Of a stretch of DNA of 29,528 nucleotides, positions 14,778 through 24,111 are shown in pieces. The stretch is taken from contig DDII01000058.1 of the NCBI GenBank assembly GCA_002338445.1, forward strand, positions 17,461-46,988. The letters are read 5' to 3'. The position numbers and the translations under genes were made by a program. The DNA is from Cellvibrionales bacterium UBA1854 (GTDB lineage: Bacteria; Pseudomonadota; Gammaproteobacteria; Pseudomonadales; Porticoccaceae). The notes beneath the pieces were generated by a model, which was not told the origin of the DNA, searched no databases, and saw only the letters and a program-made list of their open reading frames with translations. Within the stretch, counting starts at the first letter, position 1. Each line of letters begins with the position of its first letter.

Positions 14778-15504
14778 TTAAATATTCTCCTCTGAAAATA
14801 TGTTAAACATCGCATCATTATAGATTTTTTAAGCAGTACATAGTCAATATTTAAATGCAAAAACCCACTCATCAAGAGCTAACGGCCTTTTGTCCATATT
14901 TCTTGTACCGGAATCTGTATTTTTATCTTCTTAATTTCTAACCAATCCCGAAAGGGATAATCATGCTATCTGTTAGTCAAATAAAAACTGATCTTAAGAT
15001 TTAAAATTATGCCAAATGCCACCAAGTGGAAACCCTGTATTGTCGGTTCTGTCTTTAGTTAGAATTTCCTGAACAGTTAATATTAATGTAGGGTGCACCA
15101 TCGTTGCTACAAATAGTTTCTTTATTGAAATTTTAAATATCGTCTCATATTTGGTTCTGTCACTTAACTTTTGGAGAACTCCGTTCCATTGTCTCCCCCT
15201 CCTATCAGGCTTGATCACACTTATGAAGTATCTTTATTGCCCAAGCTAAGACACGTATATTTAGCAACCAAGTATCAAATAATTTTTTTGCCCCTCCTCT
15301 TCTTGGATTTTTTACGGAAATTAGGGCATCTGTATTTTCTGTTATTACCGCGCCCTTTTTCGTAGATATCTACCTCTTTTCGGTAAACGATTACATACTT
15401 TTCAAGGCGGCATAAAATGAAAGCCTGGGGTGAAATTACTTTACTACAAGTAATTCAAACCCCCTCGTATTAAAACGCAGACAAGCTAATGTTACCGCGC
15501 GGAG
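14778..15504. other. 727-base gene-poor stretch between the EF-hand gene and tRNA-Glu
   Basis: Holds the promoter side of the EF-hand gene and the 3' side of tRNA-Glu. A minus-strand reading at 14994-15218 (74 codons, GTG start) is open but has no good start signal and odd composition. Another minus-strand frame across 15028-15120 reads ETICSNDGAPYININ-CSGNSN and stops, as if it were the tail of a small secreted Cys protein interrupted by a stop. A decayed gene is possible; nothing is firm. Confidence 0.3.
15427..15464 (-). terminator. Hairpin downstream of tRNA-Glu, possible terminator
   Basis: GGGGT pairs with ACCCC and AATTACTT with AAGTAATT, around a 6-base loop, 41 bases past the tRNA-Glu 3' end. 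The tail on the minus strand (AGGCTTTCATTTT) is only moderately T-rich. Confidence 0.4.
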
Positions 15505-15580
15505 TGGCGTCCCGTAGGGGAGTCGAACCCCTGTTACCGCCGTGAAAGGGCGGTGTCCTAGGCCTCTAGACGAACGGGAC
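15505..15580 (-). tRNA. tRNA-Glu (anticodon TTC)
   Basis: A 76-base cloverleaf on the minus strand from GTCCCGTTCGTCTAGAGGCC to an encoded CCA. The anticodon loop CTTTCAC gives TTC. The T-arm GGGGTTCGACTCCCC is canonical. Confidence 0.97.
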
Positions 15581-15686
15581 ATCTAAAACTTGGCAAGAGG
15601 TCGAGTTCAATCAAACCAACTGTACTTTCGTTGCCTTATTTCCATAAGGTTCGAGCGCTGTAAAGCCTAAATCTCGCCGAACCACA

Positions 15687-15714
15687 ATTATACCGTTTTT
15701 CCTTTTTGGAGCAA
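15687..15714 (-). promoter_or_regulatory. Probable sigma-70 promoter of tRNA-Glu
   Basis: On the minus strand TTGCTC (15714-15709) and a perfect TATAAT (15692-15687) are separated by 16 bases. They are followed by a GC-rich discriminator and then, about 100 bases later, the tRNA. The -35 box is only partly consensus. Confidence 0.5.
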
Positions 15715-15900
15715 TAATTCAATCAAAACTTAAAGATTAATGTCCTAAAAATGACTGATAAAAAACTTTTATGCAAAAAAGTTAATACTCAGAGGGCTAA
15801 GGTTCTGTAAACCCAACGTTTCTTAGCAAATAAATTTCAAATAGGCGCGCAAATAACATGATATTCGCTACAATGTCACTTTTAAAATTTATGGTTAAAT

Positions 15901-17118
15901 ATGTCAAAAGTCCTTCTTAAGTCATCCAAGCTTGATGATGCCCATTATGATATCCGCGGTCCCGTCCTTGATCATGCGAACTTGCTGGAGGAGCAAGGCC
16001 AAAAAATCATCAAACTCAACATAGGTAACCCAGCAGCCTTTGGGTTCGATGCACCCGACGAAATTTTTTATGACGTGATTCAAAATCTTCGTGGAGCGCA
16101 AGGCTACAGTGACAGCAAAGGAATTTACTCAGCCAGAAAAGCTGTTATGCAACGTTATCAGGCATTAGGTATAAGGGACATTAGTGTTGAGGATGTGATT
16201 ATGGGTAATGGCGTAAGCGAGCTCATAGTTATGGCAATGCAAGCCCTACTAAACAATGGTGATGAAGTCCTCATCCCAGCGCCCGATTATCCATTATGGA
16301 CTGCAGCAACATCAATTAGTGGGGGCGTCCCAGTGCACTATCTATGCGATGAAAATGACTATTGGCAGCCAATGATTACTGACATCGAAAGCAAAATTAC
16401 AAGTAAAACTCGGGCGCTTGTCGTGATAAATCCGAACAACCCCACAGGAGCGATCTACTCACCAGAAATGTTAGATCAACTTGTAACTGTTGCAGAAGAA
16501 AATAATCTTATTGTTCTTGCAGACGAAATTTACGATCGGATTTTATATGACGACGAGGAACATATTCCCCTCTCTAAAAAAGTTAAAAACACACTTTGCC
16601 TTACCTTCAATGGCCTGTCTAAAGCCTATCGTCTTGCTGGATTCCGCTCTGGGTGGCTGCTCGCAAGCGGTCAAAAGGACAGTGCAAAAGATTATTTAGA
16701 TGGCCTGCTAATGCTCGCGTCTATGAGATTATGCGCAAACGTACCCGCAATGCTAGCAGTACAGACAGCTCTTGGTGGATATCAAACCATTGACGATTTA
16801 GTAAAACCTGGCGGCCGACTCCGAGAACAACGTGATCTTGCGTTCGAACTTATGTCATCCATTCCAGGTGTTACATGTGTGAAGCCAAAGGCTGCTATGT
16901 ACTTATTTCCAAAATTGGATCCCGATGTCTACCCAATCCTAAATGATGAAAAACTAGTTTTGGATTTTTTAAAAGCTGAGCGTGTCTTATTGGTTCAGGG
17001 AAGTGCTTTTAATTGGCCGGGAAAACAGCATTTTCGACTTGTTTTTCTCCCTGATAAAGGAGAACTTACTGAGGCAATTAGTAGGCTTGCAAAATTCCTA
17101 GATCGACTTCGTACTTGA
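15901..17118 (+). CDS. alaA: Glutamate-pyruvate aminotransferase AlaA
   Basis: The protein has 405 residues and near end-to-end resemblance to E. coli AlaA (YfbQ), a class I PLP aminotransferase making L-alanine from pyruvate and glutamate in the cytosol. Shared blocks: YDIRGPVL near the N-terminus, LNIGNPA-FGFDAPDEI, AQGYSDSKG-YSARKA, NGVSELIV-AMQALLN, PAPDYPLWTAA, NPNNPTGA, the Schiff-base lysine K241 in NGLSKAYRLAGFR, LASMRLCANVPA, LLVQGSAFNWP. The start is the ATG at 15901; it lacks a strong Shine-Dalgarno sequence. TACAAT at 15869-15874 is a possible -10 box. The last 21 bases overlap the 3' end of the convergent pdxB gene. Single-copy housekeeping gene; no anomalies seen. Confidence 0.96.
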   Translation: MSKVLLKSSKLDDAHYDIRGPVLDHANLLEEQGQKIIKLNIGNPAAFGFDAPDEIFYDVIQNLRGAQGYSDSKGIYSARKAVMQRYQALGIRDISVEDVIMGNGVSELIVMAMQALLNNGDEVLIPAPDYPLWTAATSISGGVPVHYLCDENDYWQPMITDIESKITSKTRALVVINPNNPTGAIYSPEMLDQLVTVAEENNLIVLADEIYDRILYDDEEHIPLSKKVKNTLCLTFNGLSKAYRLAGFRSGWLLASGQKDSAKDYLDGLLMLASMRLCANVPAMLAVQTALGGYQTIDDLVKPGGRLREQRDLAFELMSSIPGVTCVKPKAAMYLFPKLDPDVYPILNDEKLVLDFLKAERVLLVQGSAFNWPGKQHFRLVFLPDKGELTEAISRLAKFLDRLRT

Positions 17119-18219
17119 TGACCCTGGTTCTGTAAAACCAAGAACCTCGAGATCATTCCCGAATCTGCCTGCGTGAGTAACTTGATAATGAGCGAACTCA
17201 TATCGAGCGCGATAATTTCTTCTGTATCGGTCGAAAGCCTCACTCACATTTTTGTCATTTAACACGGCTGCCCTAAACTCTAGGTCATCCTCTCGGACGT
17301 CGTACGCTGATAATATAATGGCGTTAATCGTATCAATCGCGTGTTTCATCCGAATGGCCTTAGATGCACGCTTAATTTTGTTGTACTCAACCAAATCATT
17401 ACGGCGCCATATTTGATAAGATCTCCGTAGTATCTCGACCGCCCTTCGCTTACCCTCATAACTGTTACCAGCAATGTGTCCAGTAGCAATATCTGCCTTT
17501 TGGGCCAGCGACACATCAATATTAGGTTCCGAATCCCATACATCCAATGCGACGTTTATATCATTTTTTTTCAGTAGTCGGTCCAAAAGCGCCCGGCTGT
17601 CTATAATACCACCGCGACTAGTATTTATAAGAAGGCTGCCAGGCGTCAAAGTTTTAATTCCCTGCTCATTAATTAAGCCAGATGTTGGATAATTTCCGTC
17701 ATTAGTAAATGGGGTGTGTAACGAGATAACATCGCAATTTAAAGCTTTCTCCAAAGAATTTAAATCGGGGATCAGAGTCTCATTTAGATATGGGTCATAA
17801 ACAACTGTCCTCACTTTTAATGCCTTCAAAGTTCGATAAAGCCGTCCCCCGATATTTCCGCAACCAATGATTCCGACACAAAGCTCTCTCCAGTTTTTGC
17901 GCAACCGACATAATACCGAAAATACATACTGCACCACGGCATTGGCATTACACCCCGGCGCGTATGAAAAATGAATACCCCGCGCACGAAGGTAATTTAT
18001 ATCAATATGATCAATACCCGCTGTCGCAGAACCAACGAATTTAATATCTGAATTTTCGAGCAAAAGACTATCAACTTTAGTGATCGATCTCACCAATAGA
18101 ATATCGGCATCACGGACAAAATCAGATGTAATTTCACGACCCGAGGTGCACTGCAAATGATCACCGGAGCCCAAAAAAATCTCGAGGTCGGGAATATCGA
18201 TGTCTGCAATAATTTTCAT
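17098..18219 (-). CDS. pdxB: Erythronate-4-phosphate dehydrogenase PdxB
   Basis: The protein has 373 residues from the ATG at 18219 (MKIIADIDIPDLE, matching the usual MKIVADENIP start); a TTG two codons upstream is less likely. It oxidises 4-phosphoerythronate in the DXP-independent-of-R5P, Epd-PdxB-SerC branch of pyridoxal phosphate synthesis. Family blocks: SATAGIDHIDINYL, APGCNANAVVQYV (the PdxB-specific PGCNA motif), Rossmann GIIGCGNIGGRL, LHTPFTNDG, NTSRGGIIDSRAL, and the HIAGNSYEGK region with the catalytic His. A C-terminal PdxB dimerisation region follows. Cytosolic. Its product feeds PLP enzymes such as the convergent AlaA, though this adjacency may be coincidental. Confidence 0.94.
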   Translation of the reverse strand: MKIIADIDIPDLEIFLGSGDHLQCTSGREITSDFVRDADILLVRSITKVDSLLLENSDIKFVGSATAGIDHIDINYLRARGIHFSYAPGCNANAVVQYVFSVLCRLRKNWRELCVGIIGCGNIGGRLYRTLKALKVRTVVYDPYLNETLIPDLNSLEKALNCDVISLHTPFTNDGNYPTSGLINEQGIKTLTPGSLLINTSRGGIIDSRALLDRLLKKNDINVALDVWDSEPNIDVSLAQKADIATGHIAGNSYEGKRRAVEILRRSYQIWRRNDLVEYNKIKRASKAIRMKHAIDTINAIILSAYDVREDDLEFRAAVLNDKNVSEAFDRYRRNYRARYEFAHYQVTHAGRFGNDLEVLGFTEPGSSSTKSI

Positions 18220-18274
18220 GGACAAATTTCTTAAATCTTAAAAGTTAACGACATCCAGCAATAGGTTGATAGTA

Positions 18275-18304
18275 TTGACACTAAGATAATAATCCAAGTT
18301 AAAT
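18275..18304 (+). promoter_or_regulatory. Sigma-70-like promoter pointing into the inverted-repeat region
   Basis: A perfect TTGACA (18275-18280) and TTAAAT (18299-18304) are separated by 18 bases; a TATACT overlaps just downstream. Transcription would start about 18311, at the foot of the first hairpin. It points away from pdxB and so does not serve it. Confidence 0.45.
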
Positions 18305-18310
18305 ATACTC

Positions 18311-18526
18311 TGTGAGTTGATTGTGGCAGGCAGGGCTCAGTTGAAAAATCTGTAAGCTTAAGAAAATATTTCCAATCTGCACCAACAATCAGCCTGCCGA
18401 GCAATCAACGTAGTGAAACAGCGTAAGGGGAATAATCGCTACGTTCATCACTACAACGGCAAAAGATGGATGCACATGCCCTACTGAACGTCCAACATTT
18501 TTTGTGGGCTCTCGCCCCCGTATTTT
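18311..18526 (+). ncRNA. Candidate structured small RNA, about 200 nt, unidentified
   Basis: Helix 1: GTTGATTG (18316-18323) pairs with CAATCAAC (18402-18409), continued by GGCAGGC (18325-18331) with GCCTGCC (18392-18398). Helix 2 abuts it: GTAGTGA (18410-18416) with TCACTAC (18448-18454), and inside it AGCG with CGCT around a loop carrying AAGGGGAATAAT. An alternative helix joins ACGTTCA (18441-18447) to TGAACGT (18485-18491), exclusive with helix 2. A small GGGC-TCTC-GCCC hairpin followed by TATTTT (to 18525) may be the end. A plus-strand promoter lies just upstream. It does not match 6S, tmRNA, RNase P or SRP RNA signatures that I know. On the minus strand it could instead be a long pdxB leader. 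Confidence 0.38.
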
Positions 18527-18834
18527 CGAGCAGCGCTATTCTCTTTCAAAGCAACATTCCGGCACATACGAGTATTCACAATCTAATATTTCTTTAAGTT
18601 GTAATCCCGAACGATATCGATGTCTAGTACCATGCAAAGTGCTGAATAGCTTATTTTTTATGTATTGTATTAATGTGGCAAAGATCTTTTTTGGTCACGA
18701 CGGAGTTTCATCATAACCAACCAACATGAAGACAGCTTTTTTATTTCATATTGTGAAAGACTCACCAAAGCGCCATAACTCTTGCAATACATTTAAGCTC
18801 GAGTACGATATGAAAATATCTATAAGTAAAAAAG

Positions 18835-19794
18835 TTAGCGACCGACCAAGGCACCAATCCCCATCAAACGATCATAACGACGATCAAGTAAAATTTTGAG
18901 ATCAGTTTTTCGAAGCTCATCCAGTTGCGTTATCAACCTCATCTTAAGCGTTTTGCAGATCGTTTCGACATCTCGGTGCGCCCCGCCAGGCGGCTCGCTT
19001 ATAGTCTCGTCAATAATATCTAGTTGCTTGAGGTGCGCGGATGTAACCCCCATCGCCTCCGCCGCTTGCGGAGCTTTTTCTGATGATTTCCAGATAATGT
19101 TTGCACATCCTTCAGGTGAAATAACGAAATAAGTGCTGTACTGCAGCATATTTAGTTTATCCCCTACCCCAATCGCCAGAGCACCGCCAGAGCTTCCCTC
19201 GCCAATTACAGTACAAACTATAGGCGCGCGTAGTCGGGACATGACTGCGAGATTGCGCGCGATTGCCTCTGATATGTTTCGCTCCTCGGATTCAATACCG
19301 GGATAGGCTCCCGGAGTATCAATTAAAGTCAACACCGGTATTTCAAATCGCTCTGCCAATTCCATAACGCGCAAAGCTTTGCGATACCCCTCTGCTTTTG
19401 GCATACCAAAGTTTCGCATTATTTTTTCATTAACGCTCCTACCTTTTTCCTGTCCGATTACAACTACCGGCTGCCCATCAAGACGACCTATCCCTGCAAT
19501 TATTGCACTATCATCACCAAAGTGTCTATCGCCATGGAGCTCATCCCAATCAGTAAAGATTCTATTTATATAATCGCTACTGTGGGGCCGCTGTGGATGG
19601 CGTGCCACCTGAACTACTTGCCAAGGCGTCAGTTTACTGTATATTTTGTCGGTTAACTTGCGAGATTTTACTTTTAATTTGGAAACCTCGTCCGCTATGT
19701 TTAACCCATCACCACTGCCAACAAGCTGCAATTCGCCAATTTTTGCTTCCAACTCTGCGATTGGTTGTTCGAAAGATAAATAATTCAAGTCCAT
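18835..19794 (-). CDS. accA: Acetyl-CoA carboxylase carboxyltransferase subunit alpha
   Basis: The protein has 319 residues, the usual length. It forms, with AccD, the carboxyltransferase that moves carboxyl from biotin to acetyl-CoA, the first step of fatty acid synthesis. Recognisable blocks: LNYLSFEQPIAELEAKI start, VARHPQRPHSSDYI, DWDELHGDRHFGDD, LIDTPGAYPGIESEERNISE, GEGSSGGALAIGVGD and SPEGCANIIWK. It follows dnaE by 86 bases, as in the E. coli dnaE-accA order, and ends the large minus-strand block. No T-tailed hairpin was found after it. Confidence 0.97.
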   Translation of the reverse strand: MDLNYLSFEQPIAELEAKIGELQLVGSGDGLNIADEVSKLKVKSRKLTDKIYSKLTPWQVVQVARHPQRPHSSDYINRIFTDWDELHGDRHFGDDSAIIAGIGRLDGQPVVVIGQEKGRSVNEKIMRNFGMPKAEGYRKALRVMELAERFEIPVLTLIDTPGAYPGIESEERNISEAIARNLAVMSRLRAPIVCTVIGEGSSGGALAIGVGDKLNMLQYSTYFVISPEGCANIIWKSSEKAPQAAEAMGVTSAHLKQLDIIDETISEPPGGAHRDVETICKTLKMRLITQLDELRKTDLKILLDRRYDRLMGIGALVGR

Positions 19795-19880
19795 CAGGGA
19801 AAACCAAACAACACAAAAACAGTAAGCTTATCATTTTCACGACAATAGCTACAGTCAAATGTATAACTGCGACCAATTTA

Positions 19881-22800
19881 TCAGAAGTATCTTAAAGTGA
19901 CGCTATCTGGACCGAAACTATCGCGTAACTTGTGCAGCAGATCATCATGTGGCTTTATATTCCAATCGGCTCCAAGACAAAGTTTCGCGTCGCCAAAACT
20001 TTGTCTGTAATCGATTACCACTGGGCAAGCTCCCCCTCGGTATTCCGTCAACACATTTTCAACCTGGATCACCCAGTTGTCTTTACTATTGTCGATAACT
20101 ATTTCAATATGCTTGACGTTAGCGCAACGAGCCTCATACACAGACTGTATCGATTCCGCCACCATCTTAAGCCCTCCCGTGAAAGAATCGCCAGAAACAC
20201 TGCCACGCACAACAATAACCTGATTCTTGATAAAAAGACGTTTATATGCGTGATATTTCTCAGCGTAAACCGAGACCTCCAAACGCCCCGTTCTATCATC
20301 TAAAACCAAAAATGCATAATCATCACCTCGCCTATTTTTCATTATTCTGGTACTAACTAACAAACCCGCGACCGAGGATATTTGGTTGCTCCCGCAGACC
20401 TTTGAAATAGGTGTTACAAACATATTTGCCAGTTCATCATTATAGGTATCAATTGGGTGACCTGTTAAAAATAACCCAAGAGTCTCTCTCTCTCCTTCTA
20501 ATCTTTCTTTGCTATGCAAAGACCTCACAGCCAGATTGTTTTTAAATTTTTTAGCACCCACCTTTGACGTGAGCGAATCACCGAAAATATCAGAGATACC
20601 ACTAATTTTGTTATGCATATTCTGTTCAGATAATTTAATAGCCTCCTCTGAAGATTCGAGTAGAATTGCTCGTCGATGATTTATGTCGCCTTGACTAAAC
20701 TGATCGAGAGCACCGGATCGAATTAAAGCGTCTAAAACACGTTTATTTACCTTGCGGTAATCTACCCGATCACAAAAATCAAAAATATCTCGAAAAGGAC
20801 CACCTTCTCTCCTCGAGTCAACTATATTGGCTACCGGCCCAGCACCTACTCCTTTAATCGCCCCTAATCCGTAAAGAATTTCCCTTTCGTCATTAACACT
20901 AAATTGGAAATCGCCTTTATTAATATCGGGCGGAAGCAAAACAAGATCGAGATGGCGACATTCCTCAATAAAACTAACCACCTTATCGGTGTTATCCATA
21001 TCTGATGAGATACTCGCTGCCATGAACTCTGATGGATAATGGGTTTTGAGCCAAGCCGTCTGGTAGGCAATCAATGCATAGGCTGCTGAATGCGATTTAT
21101 TAAAGCCATATCCTGCGAATTTTTCCATAAGTTCAAAAATATTAGACGCTAACCGCTCAGTGAATCCCTTGCGTTTGGCACCAGCTAGAAAACTCTCTCG
21201 CTGTTCCGCCATTTTAACGACATCTTTTTTCCCCATAGCGCGCCGCAGCAAATCCGCCTTGCCCAAAGTGAACCCACCCATAACTTGAGCGATTTGCATA
21301 ACCTGCTCCTGATACAAAATTATTCCATAAGTCGACTCTAAGCATTGTTTTAGGCAGTGGTGTTGATACTCAGGATGCGGGTAGCTAATTTTTGCTCTCC
21401 CCTTTTTTCTGTCAATAAAATCATCAACCATACCGGACTGAAGCGGTCCAGGCCGAAACAATGCCACCAACGCAATAATGTCCTCAAATCGATCAGGACC
21501 GAGCTTACGGATTAACTCTTTCATCCCGCGCGATTCCAGCTGAAAGATCGCTGTGGTATCTCCGCTCTGCATTAGCTTGTAAGTATCTGAATCATTGAGA
21601 GGAATATTCTCTAAAACCAGTGGTTTGTCATAAATCCCTTTTGACCCGTTTATCATGGATAGCGTCCGATCAATAATTGTAAGTGTCCTTAGACCAAGAA
21701 AGTCGAACTTAACTAAACCGACATCTTCAACATCATTTTTATCAAAATGAGTAAGTCTGGCACCTCCTCCCTCGTCACAATATATAGGGGAGAAATCGAT
21801 AATCTTAGTGGGCGCTATGACAACACCACCTGCATGTTTACCACAATTTCTTATAATTCCCTCTAACTTCAATGCCAACGACCATATCTCTTCTATATCT
21901 GAGTCCTCTTCAATCCACTGGCGAAGAATTTTTTCTTGCGTATAGGCTCTTTCAAGGGTCATCCCAACTTCAAACGGAATCATCTTAGACAGACGATCTG
22001 CTAAGGAATATGATTTTCCTTGTACTCTAGCAACGTCCCTTACGACAGCTCTGGCTGCCATGGTGCCAAAAGTAACTATCTGGGAAACAGAATCATGACC
22101 ATATCTATCTGCAACGTAAGCAATTACTCTGTCACGACCATCCATGCAGAAATCAATATCAAAATCAGGCATGGAAACACGCTCAGGGTTCAGGAACCGC
22201 TCAAACAACAGGTCATACATTATGGGATCAATGTCTGTTATTTTTAAAGCATAAGCTACCAAAGATCCAGCGCCGGAACCTCTTCCAGGTCCTACTGGAA
22301 TTTTCTCATCTTTAGCCCAACGAATAAAATCCATTACGATCAAAAAATATCCGGTAAAGCCCATTTCTATAATTATTTTAAGCTCGGCTTTTAATCTCTC
22401 TCGATAGAGGTTTTTGTCACTAATCGACAGATTTGACGAGGATGAGGCGAACCGATTTTCAAGCCCTTGTTCTGAAATGTGCATAAAATATTCACTGGGG
22501 GTCATTTTTTCAGGAATCGGAAATTCGGGTAAAAATGACTGACCCAGTTGTAACTCGATGGTGCAGCGTTTAGCAATCTCAACTGTGTTGACTAAAGCCT
22601 CTGGTAAATCTTCGAATAGATTAGACATTTCTTCAGCTGACCGCAGGTATTGCTGATTAGAATAACGCCTCTCTCGACGCGGATCACCAAGAGTACGCCC
22701 CTCATGAATACAAACCCTCGCCTCGTGGGCTTCAAATTCAGATGCATCTATGAAAACAACATCATTAGTCGCTACAACAGGTTTTTTGTGCGTTTGAGCA

Positions 22801-23360
22801 AAACTTATGGCCGCATTAATATACTGATCCTCTCCATAACGCCCAGTACGTTGCAACTCAATGTAAAATCTATTCGGAAAGAAAGACTCTAATTCTTTTA
22901 AAAGTTTATCGGCATCATCACTTCGTCCAGAAATAAGAGCCTGTCCTAGACTCCCATTAACGCCACCTGACAAAGCTATTAGCCCCTCGCTTCTTCCATT
23001 AAGCCAGTCAAGCTTAATATAAGGTTTACCCTGACGCTGACCTTCTTTGTAGGCCAACGAAATAATTTCAGTTAAATTTTTATACCCAATTACATTTTGC
23101 ACCAACAGTAAGAGGTGAGAAGTTTCTCCTAAATTATTAGGATTGATTACTCTTAGATCTGCACCCAAAATTGCTTTGACACCGGCCGCTTCAGCCTCTT
23201 TATAGAATTTTACTAAGGCAAAAAAATTATTAAAATCAGTGACCGCTACAGCAGGCATGTTTTGCTGAACCACACTTTTAATCAGTGGTTTTATTCGCAC
23301 AAGACTATCCTCTAGAGAATACTCAGTACGTAACCTCAAGTGAACGAACGATTCTGTCAT
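19881..23360 (-). CDS. dnaE: DNA polymerase III subunit alpha
   Basis: The protein has 1159 residues, matching the E. coli-type DnaE (about 1160). Replicative polymerase. Order: PHP domain at the N-terminus (VHLRLRTEYSLEDS), polymerase palm with the catalytic aspartates in MPDFDIDF (about residues 400-404), GPGRGSGAGSLVAY, fingers with RPGPLQSGMVDDF, YQEQVMQIAQVMGGFTLG and KSHSAAYALIAYQTAWLK, HhH region (LGAIKGVGAG), then an OB fold (about 990-1060) and the C-terminal tau-binding part. The first PHP metal motif is degenerate, as is usual in this group where DnaQ supplies proofreading. Separated from rnhB by 163 bases. Confidence 0.98.
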   Translation of the reverse strand: MTESFVHLRLRTEYSLEDSLVRIKPLIKSVVQQNMPAVAVTDFNNFFALVKFYKEAEAAGVKAILGADLRVINPNNLGETSHLLLLVQNVIGYKNLTEIISLAYKEGQRQGKPYIKLDWLNGRSEGLIALSGGVNGSLGQALISGRSDDADKLLKELESFFPNRFYIELQRTGRYGEDQYINAAISFAQTHKKPVVATNDVVFIDASEFEAHEARVCIHEGRTLGDPRRERRYSNQQYLRSAEEMSNLFEDLPEALVNTVEIAKRCTIELQLGQSFLPEFPIPEKMTPSEYFMHISEQGLENRFASSSSNLSISDKNLYRERLKAELKIIIEMGFTGYFLIVMDFIRWAKDEKIPVGPGRGSGAGSLVAYALKITDIDPIMYDLLFERFLNPERVSMPDFDIDFCMDGRDRVIAYVADRYGHDSVSQIVTFGTMAARAVVRDVARVQGKSYSLADRLSKMIPFEVGMTLERAYTQEKILRQWIEEDSDIEEIWSLALKLEGIIRNCGKHAGGVVIAPTKIIDFSPIYCDEGGGARLTHFDKNDVEDVGLVKFDFLGLRTLTIIDRTLSMINGSKGIYDKPLVLENIPLNDSDTYKLMQSGDTTAIFQLESRGMKELIRKLGPDRFEDIIALVALFRPGPLQSGMVDDFIDRKKGRAKISYPHPEYQHHCLKQCLESTYGIILYQEQVMQIAQVMGGFTLGKADLLRRAMGKKDVVKMAEQRESFLAGAKRKGFTERLASNIFELMEKFAGYGFNKSHSAAYALIAYQTAWLKTHYPSEFMAASISSDMDNTDKVVSFIEECRHLDLVLLPPDINKGDFQFSVNDEREILYGLGAIKGVGAGPVANIVDSRREGGPFRDIFDFCDRVDYRKVNKRVLDALIRSGALDQFSQGDINHRRAILLESSEEAIKLSEQNMHNKISGISDIFGDSLTSKVGAKKFKNNLAVRSLHSKERLEGERETLGLFLTGHPIDTYNDELANMFVTPISKVCGSNQISSVAGLLVSTRIMKNRRGDDYAFLVLDDRTGRLEVSVYAEKYHAYKRLFIKNQVIVVRGSVSGDSFTGGLKMVAESIQSVYEARCANVKHIEIVIDNSKDNWVIQVENVLTEYRGGACPVVIDYRQSFGDAKLCLGADWNIKPHDDLLHKLRDSFGPDSVTLRYF

Positions 23361-23523
23361 AAAATTTCTCGAAAACAGTGTTTTAGGAGTGGCAAATTAA
23401 CCAAAAGTCACTTCTAAATCCATAAATAATTTTCAGATTGATTCATGAGAATTCTAAATATGTTTCAAGCTCCAATTGGTCTCTCGTAATATGATTAACC
23501 TAGCTAATAATTCTTCTTGGAAA

Positions 23524-24111
23524 CTATCGATTAATCAGTGGGGCGAATGAAAGTCTATGGATAGGGCTAGGGCCTACATCTTTCAATGAGCTAAGGTGCC
23601 TCTTGGTTCCATATCCCTTATTGGAAGAAAAATCATATCCAGGATATTGGATATCATTTTCGATCATTTCTTTATCACGGATAACTTTAGCTAGAATTGA
23701 CGCAGCACTGATTGAATCCACGAATCCATCTCCACCGATTACAAACTCACTCAAATAAGACCATTTTGGTAGCACATTTCCGTCCACAGCTACGTAATCC
23801 GGTTGGACTCTCAAATTATTGACAGCTCGCGTCATTGCATTCAATGTCGCCTGTAAAATGTTTACATCATCAATTTCATCCGATCCCGAACGACCGACGC
23901 TGTAGCATATCGCGCGATCGATTATTTGAGAATATAAAGAGAGTCTGAGAGACTCCTTCAACTGCTTAGAATCCGCTAAACCTATTATTTTTTCATCCTT
24001 AGGAAGAATAACTGCAACCGCAACTACTGGACCAGCCAAAGCACCCCTCCCAACTTCATCCACTCCTGCCAGATATTTACAATCTTTTGGAGGTACCCAT
24101 ACATTTGTCAT
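23524..24111 (-). CDS. rnhB: Ribonuclease HII
   Basis: The protein has 195 residues. It removes ribonucleotides from DNA and RNA-DNA hybrids. The active-site block AGVDEVGRGALAGPVVAVAV holds D18 and E19, followed by LADSKQLKES, YVAVDGN, and ISAASILAKVIRD with the conserved metal-binding region; C-terminal GYGTKRHL. Its ATG overlaps the lpxB stop (ATGA, 4 bases), so translation is coupled. The order lpxB-rnhB-dnaE is conserved in gammaproteobacteria. Confidence 0.97.
   Translation of the reverse strand: MTNVWVPPKDCKYLAGVDEVGRGALAGPVVAVAVILPKDEKIIGLADSKQLKESLRLSLYSQIIDRAICYSVGRSGSDEIDDVNILQATLNAMTRAVNNLRVQPDYVAVDGNVLPKWSYLSEFVIGGDGFVDSISAASILAKVIRDKEMIENDIQYPGYDFSSNKGYGTKRHLSSLKDVGPSPIHRLSFAPLINR

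Larger units (their letters stand above)
18220..18834. other. 615-base gap between pdxB and accA
   Basis: No protein gene is supported. The left part holds a promoter-like sequence and strong nested inverted repeats, listed separately as a possible RNA gene. From about 18530 to 18834 I see no ORF, tRNA or clear hairpin. Confidence 0.5.

Noticed and set aside
18311..18526. 6S RNA, tmRNA, RNase P RNA or SRP RNA in the pdxB-accA gap
   Set aside because: None of the conserved sequence blocks or end features of these RNAs is present; the pairing consists of adjacent local helices.
18504..18716. 70-codon plus-strand ORF
   Set aside because: No Shine-Dalgarno sequence, odd composition (many Cys, Ser, Tyr) and partial overlap with the hairpin region; no recognisable protein.
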